A DNA stretch of 5,416 bases. Origin: Methanomassiliicoccales archaeon (GTDB lineage: Archaea > Thermoplasmatota > Thermoplasmata > Methanomassiliicoccales > Methanomethylophilaceae). Positions within the stretch are counted from its first letter, which is position 1; every line of letters starts with the position of its first letter. Below the pieces are notes generated by a model. The model worked only from the letters and a program-made list of their open reading frames with translations. It searched no databases and had not been told where the DNA came from. The DNA lies in assembly GCA_900767505.1 (NCBI GenBank), contig CAAFZG010000141.1, positions 1 through 5,416 on the forward strand, in the 5' to 3' direction. Of this stretch, positions 3,797 through 5,416 are shown piece by piece. The position numbers and the translations under genes are program-made.

Positions 3797-5416
3797 ATGA
3801 AGCAGATAGACACAGGAGGGTTGTCATTTCCGAGTCTCAGAGAAGAAGATTACTATTATGTGGACAAGACGCTCCTGATCAAGGACCTTCTGGACTACAA
3901 CCGTCGGGGCATCTATCTGTTCACCCGTCCGAGGAGGTTCGGTAAGACCACCAATCTCTCCATGCTCGATGCGTTCTTCAACATCGAGTACAAGGGAAAC
4001 ACATGGTTCGACGGACTTGCGATCTCGGAATATCCTGAGTACGAACAATACAAAAACGCGTTCCCGGTCATCGACATCAATCTCAAGGATACCGTATGCA
4101 ACGATCCGAATTCATTCTACGGTCGTATCAGAGGCATCATCGGGGACCTCTACAAGAAACACGACTACATCCTTGGTTCCAGCCTTCTGAACGAATATGA
4201 GAAGACGGAGTTCATGAAGGCCACCGTATACGACATAGACCGCGACCTGATCTACAGCTATGTGCCGAACCTCTGCAGGATGCTGGAATCATATCACGGA
4301 AAGAAGGTCATCGTACTGATAGATGAGTATGACCGTGCCGTATCCGATGCATTCGGAGAGGTATCGCATCGTGGGATAATGGACATGCTGGGTTCGTTCC
4401 TGTCACCGATCCTCAAAAACAACAGATCTGTCCAGATGGCCTACGTCACCGGGATAATGCAGATAACAAAGGAGAGCATATTCTCCGGACTGAACAATCT
4501 GAAGGTCAACAACCTGTTCTCTGAGAGAAGCGACGAACGGTTCGGTTTCACAGAATCCGAAGTCAGGGAACTATTATCGCACTATGGTCATCCCGAGAAG
4601 TTCGACGAGGCCAGGGAATGGTATGATGGATACAGGTTCGGCAATGCCGAGGTGTACAACCCGTTCAGCATCATGAACTACGTCTCGGAAGGGTTCGTAC
4701 CTAAACTCTATTGGGTCAACTCAGGCAGCGATGTCCCCATCAAATGGCTGCTGGAAAGGACGAACATCGATAATTTCACGAAAATACTGACACTCGTGGA
4801 CGGTGGCCATTTGACTGTGAAATTGGCCATGTCGATGACATATTCCAAAATGGATTCCACAAAAAATGGCCTGTATAATCTCATGGTCCTGGCGGGATAT
4901 CTCAAGGCCGTCCCCGTTGAAGACGGAAAGTACTCGGTATCGATCCCCAACAAGGAGATCATGAAGGTAGTGAGGAGTATGTCCGAGGACATCTGCCCCA
5001 TAGATACCGAGTCATTCACCGAGTTCAACCGTGCGGTCCTCGACGGGGATGCCGACATCATGACATCTGAGCTTCAGAAGATCCTCTCGGTCGGAAGCTA
5101 TTACAATCCCACCACTGAACTCCATTACGAAGCCGTCCTGATGACCATCCTGTACGAGATCATACCTTCGTACGACGTCAGGAGCGAATCGGAATCCGGA
5201 AACGGAAGGGTCGACATAATCCTCACCCCGAAGAATGCCGGATCCGTTCCGATCATCATCGAATTGAAGAAGGTGGACTCGGAATCAGAGCTCGATTCCG
5301 CCGCGTCCGGCGCCATCGATCAGATCCACGAGAAGAAGTACTATCTCAACATGCACGGAAAGGTAATCTTGGTAGGATTGGCCTTCTGGGGCAAGATGCC
5401 GAAGGCGGTCATCGAA
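3797..5416 (+). CDS. AAA-ATPase-like protein with C-terminal PD-(D/E)XK nuclease-like domain (3' partial)
   Basis: ATG at 3797 opens a frame of exactly 540 codons with no stop before the window ends. Family members are usually little longer, so only a short C-terminus is probably missing. Residues 1-24 give the family start, GGLSF...YYYVDKT. The P-loop is at 44-52 (RPRRFGKTT, K50) and Walker B at 171-178 (VIVLIDEY, D176/E177). YVTGIMQITKESIFSGLNN (216-234) is the conserved segment after it, and FGFTESEVRELL (249-260) leads into the helical region. The C-terminus carries a PD-(D/E)XK-like core: E445 in HYEAVLM, D473 in GRVDIIL, E489-x-K491 in IIIELKK, and Q509 in AIDQIHEKKYY. This matches the AAA-ATPase_like plus PDDEXK_9 (DUF1703) architecture. 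All key residues are present, so it is probably an active ATPase/nuclease. The biological role of the family is not established; it is often multicopy and variable between strains. It appears to stand alone, 253 bases after trpA. Confidence 0.92.
   Translation, partial: MKQIDTGGLSFPSLREEDYYYVDKTLLIKDLLDYNRRGIYLFTRPRRFGKTTNLSMLDAFFNIEYKGNTWFDGLAISEYPEYEQYKNAFPVIDINLKDTVCNDPNSFYGRIRGIIGDLYKKHDYILGSSLLNEYEKTEFMKATVYDIDRDLIYSYVPNLCRMLESYHGKKVIVLIDEYDRAVSDAFGEVSHRGIMDMLGSFLSPILKNNRSVQMAYVTGIMQITKESIFSGLNNLKVNNLFSERSDERFGFTESEVRELLSHYGHPEKFDEAREWYDGYRFGNAEVYNPFSIMNYVSEGFVPKLYWVNSGSDVPIKWLLERTNIDNFTKILTLVDGGHLTVKLAMSMTYSKMDSTKNGLYNLMVLAGYLKAVPVEDGKYSVSIPNKEIMKVVRSMSEDICPIDTESFTEFNRAVLDGDADIMTSELQKILSVGSYYNPTTELHYEAVLMTILYEIIPSYDVRSESESGNGRVDIILTPKNAGSVPIIIELKKVDSESELDSAASGAIDQIHEKKYYLNMHGKVILVGLAFWGKMPKAVIE

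Noticed and set aside
1..5416. CRISPR array, insertion sequence or integrase/attachment site
   Set aside because: No regularly spaced repeats, transposase or recombinase sequence, or tRNA-end duplication was found on either strand.

Overview
The window looks like a chromosomal segment from an archaeon, most likely a host-associated member of the Thermoplasmata (Methanomassiliicoccales / Methanomethylophilaceae type). This placement is inferred from several things: a BspA-like leucine-rich-repeat surface protein with a C-terminal membrane anchor, an archaeal HTH-DUF4443-like regulator, TATA-box promoters placed for leaderless transcripts, and an AAA-ATPase/PD-(D/E)XK protein of a family often expanded in gut microbes. 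No 16S or methanogenesis marker is present, so the assignment is tentative.

Layout, all genes on the + strand. Positions 1-720 hold the 3' end of the leucine-rich-repeat surface protein. It overlaps by 4 bases (ATGA) a 187-codon HTH regulator (717-1280). Positions 1281-1610 are a 330-base spacer holding a short direct repeat, a TATA-like element with an imperfect inverted repeat, a 53-codon ORF that looks like the broken 5' end of an AAA-ATPase gene, and the AT-rich promoter/operator region of trpB. Then come trpB (1611-2801) and trpA (2794-3543), overlapping by 8 bases, followed by a GCGA-tetraloop hairpin. Positions 3544-3796 are a non-coding spacer with an 11-bp perfect inverted repeat. 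Positions 3797-5416 are an open AAA-ATPase/PD-(D/E)XK gene that runs off the right edge.

The most interesting object is the trpBA pair. TrpB keeps every catalytic and allosteric residue I could check. TrpA is clearly a TrpA by alignment and keeps the loop that touches TrpB. However, it lacks both catalytic acids of the alpha reaction (equivalents of Salmonella Glu49 and Asp60), and its phosphate-binding loops are replaced, several by acidic residues. No other trp genes are present in the window. My working hypothesis is a tryptophan synthase in which TrpA is an allosteric partner without indole-glycerol-phosphate lyase activity. TrpB would then make tryptophan from free indole and serine, a situation known from Chlamydia trachomatis. 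The trpB promoter carries repeated TGTAT...ATAC inverted repeats over and around a TATA box, suggesting tight transcriptional control. The hypothesis rests on by-eye alignment and needs database and biochemical tests.
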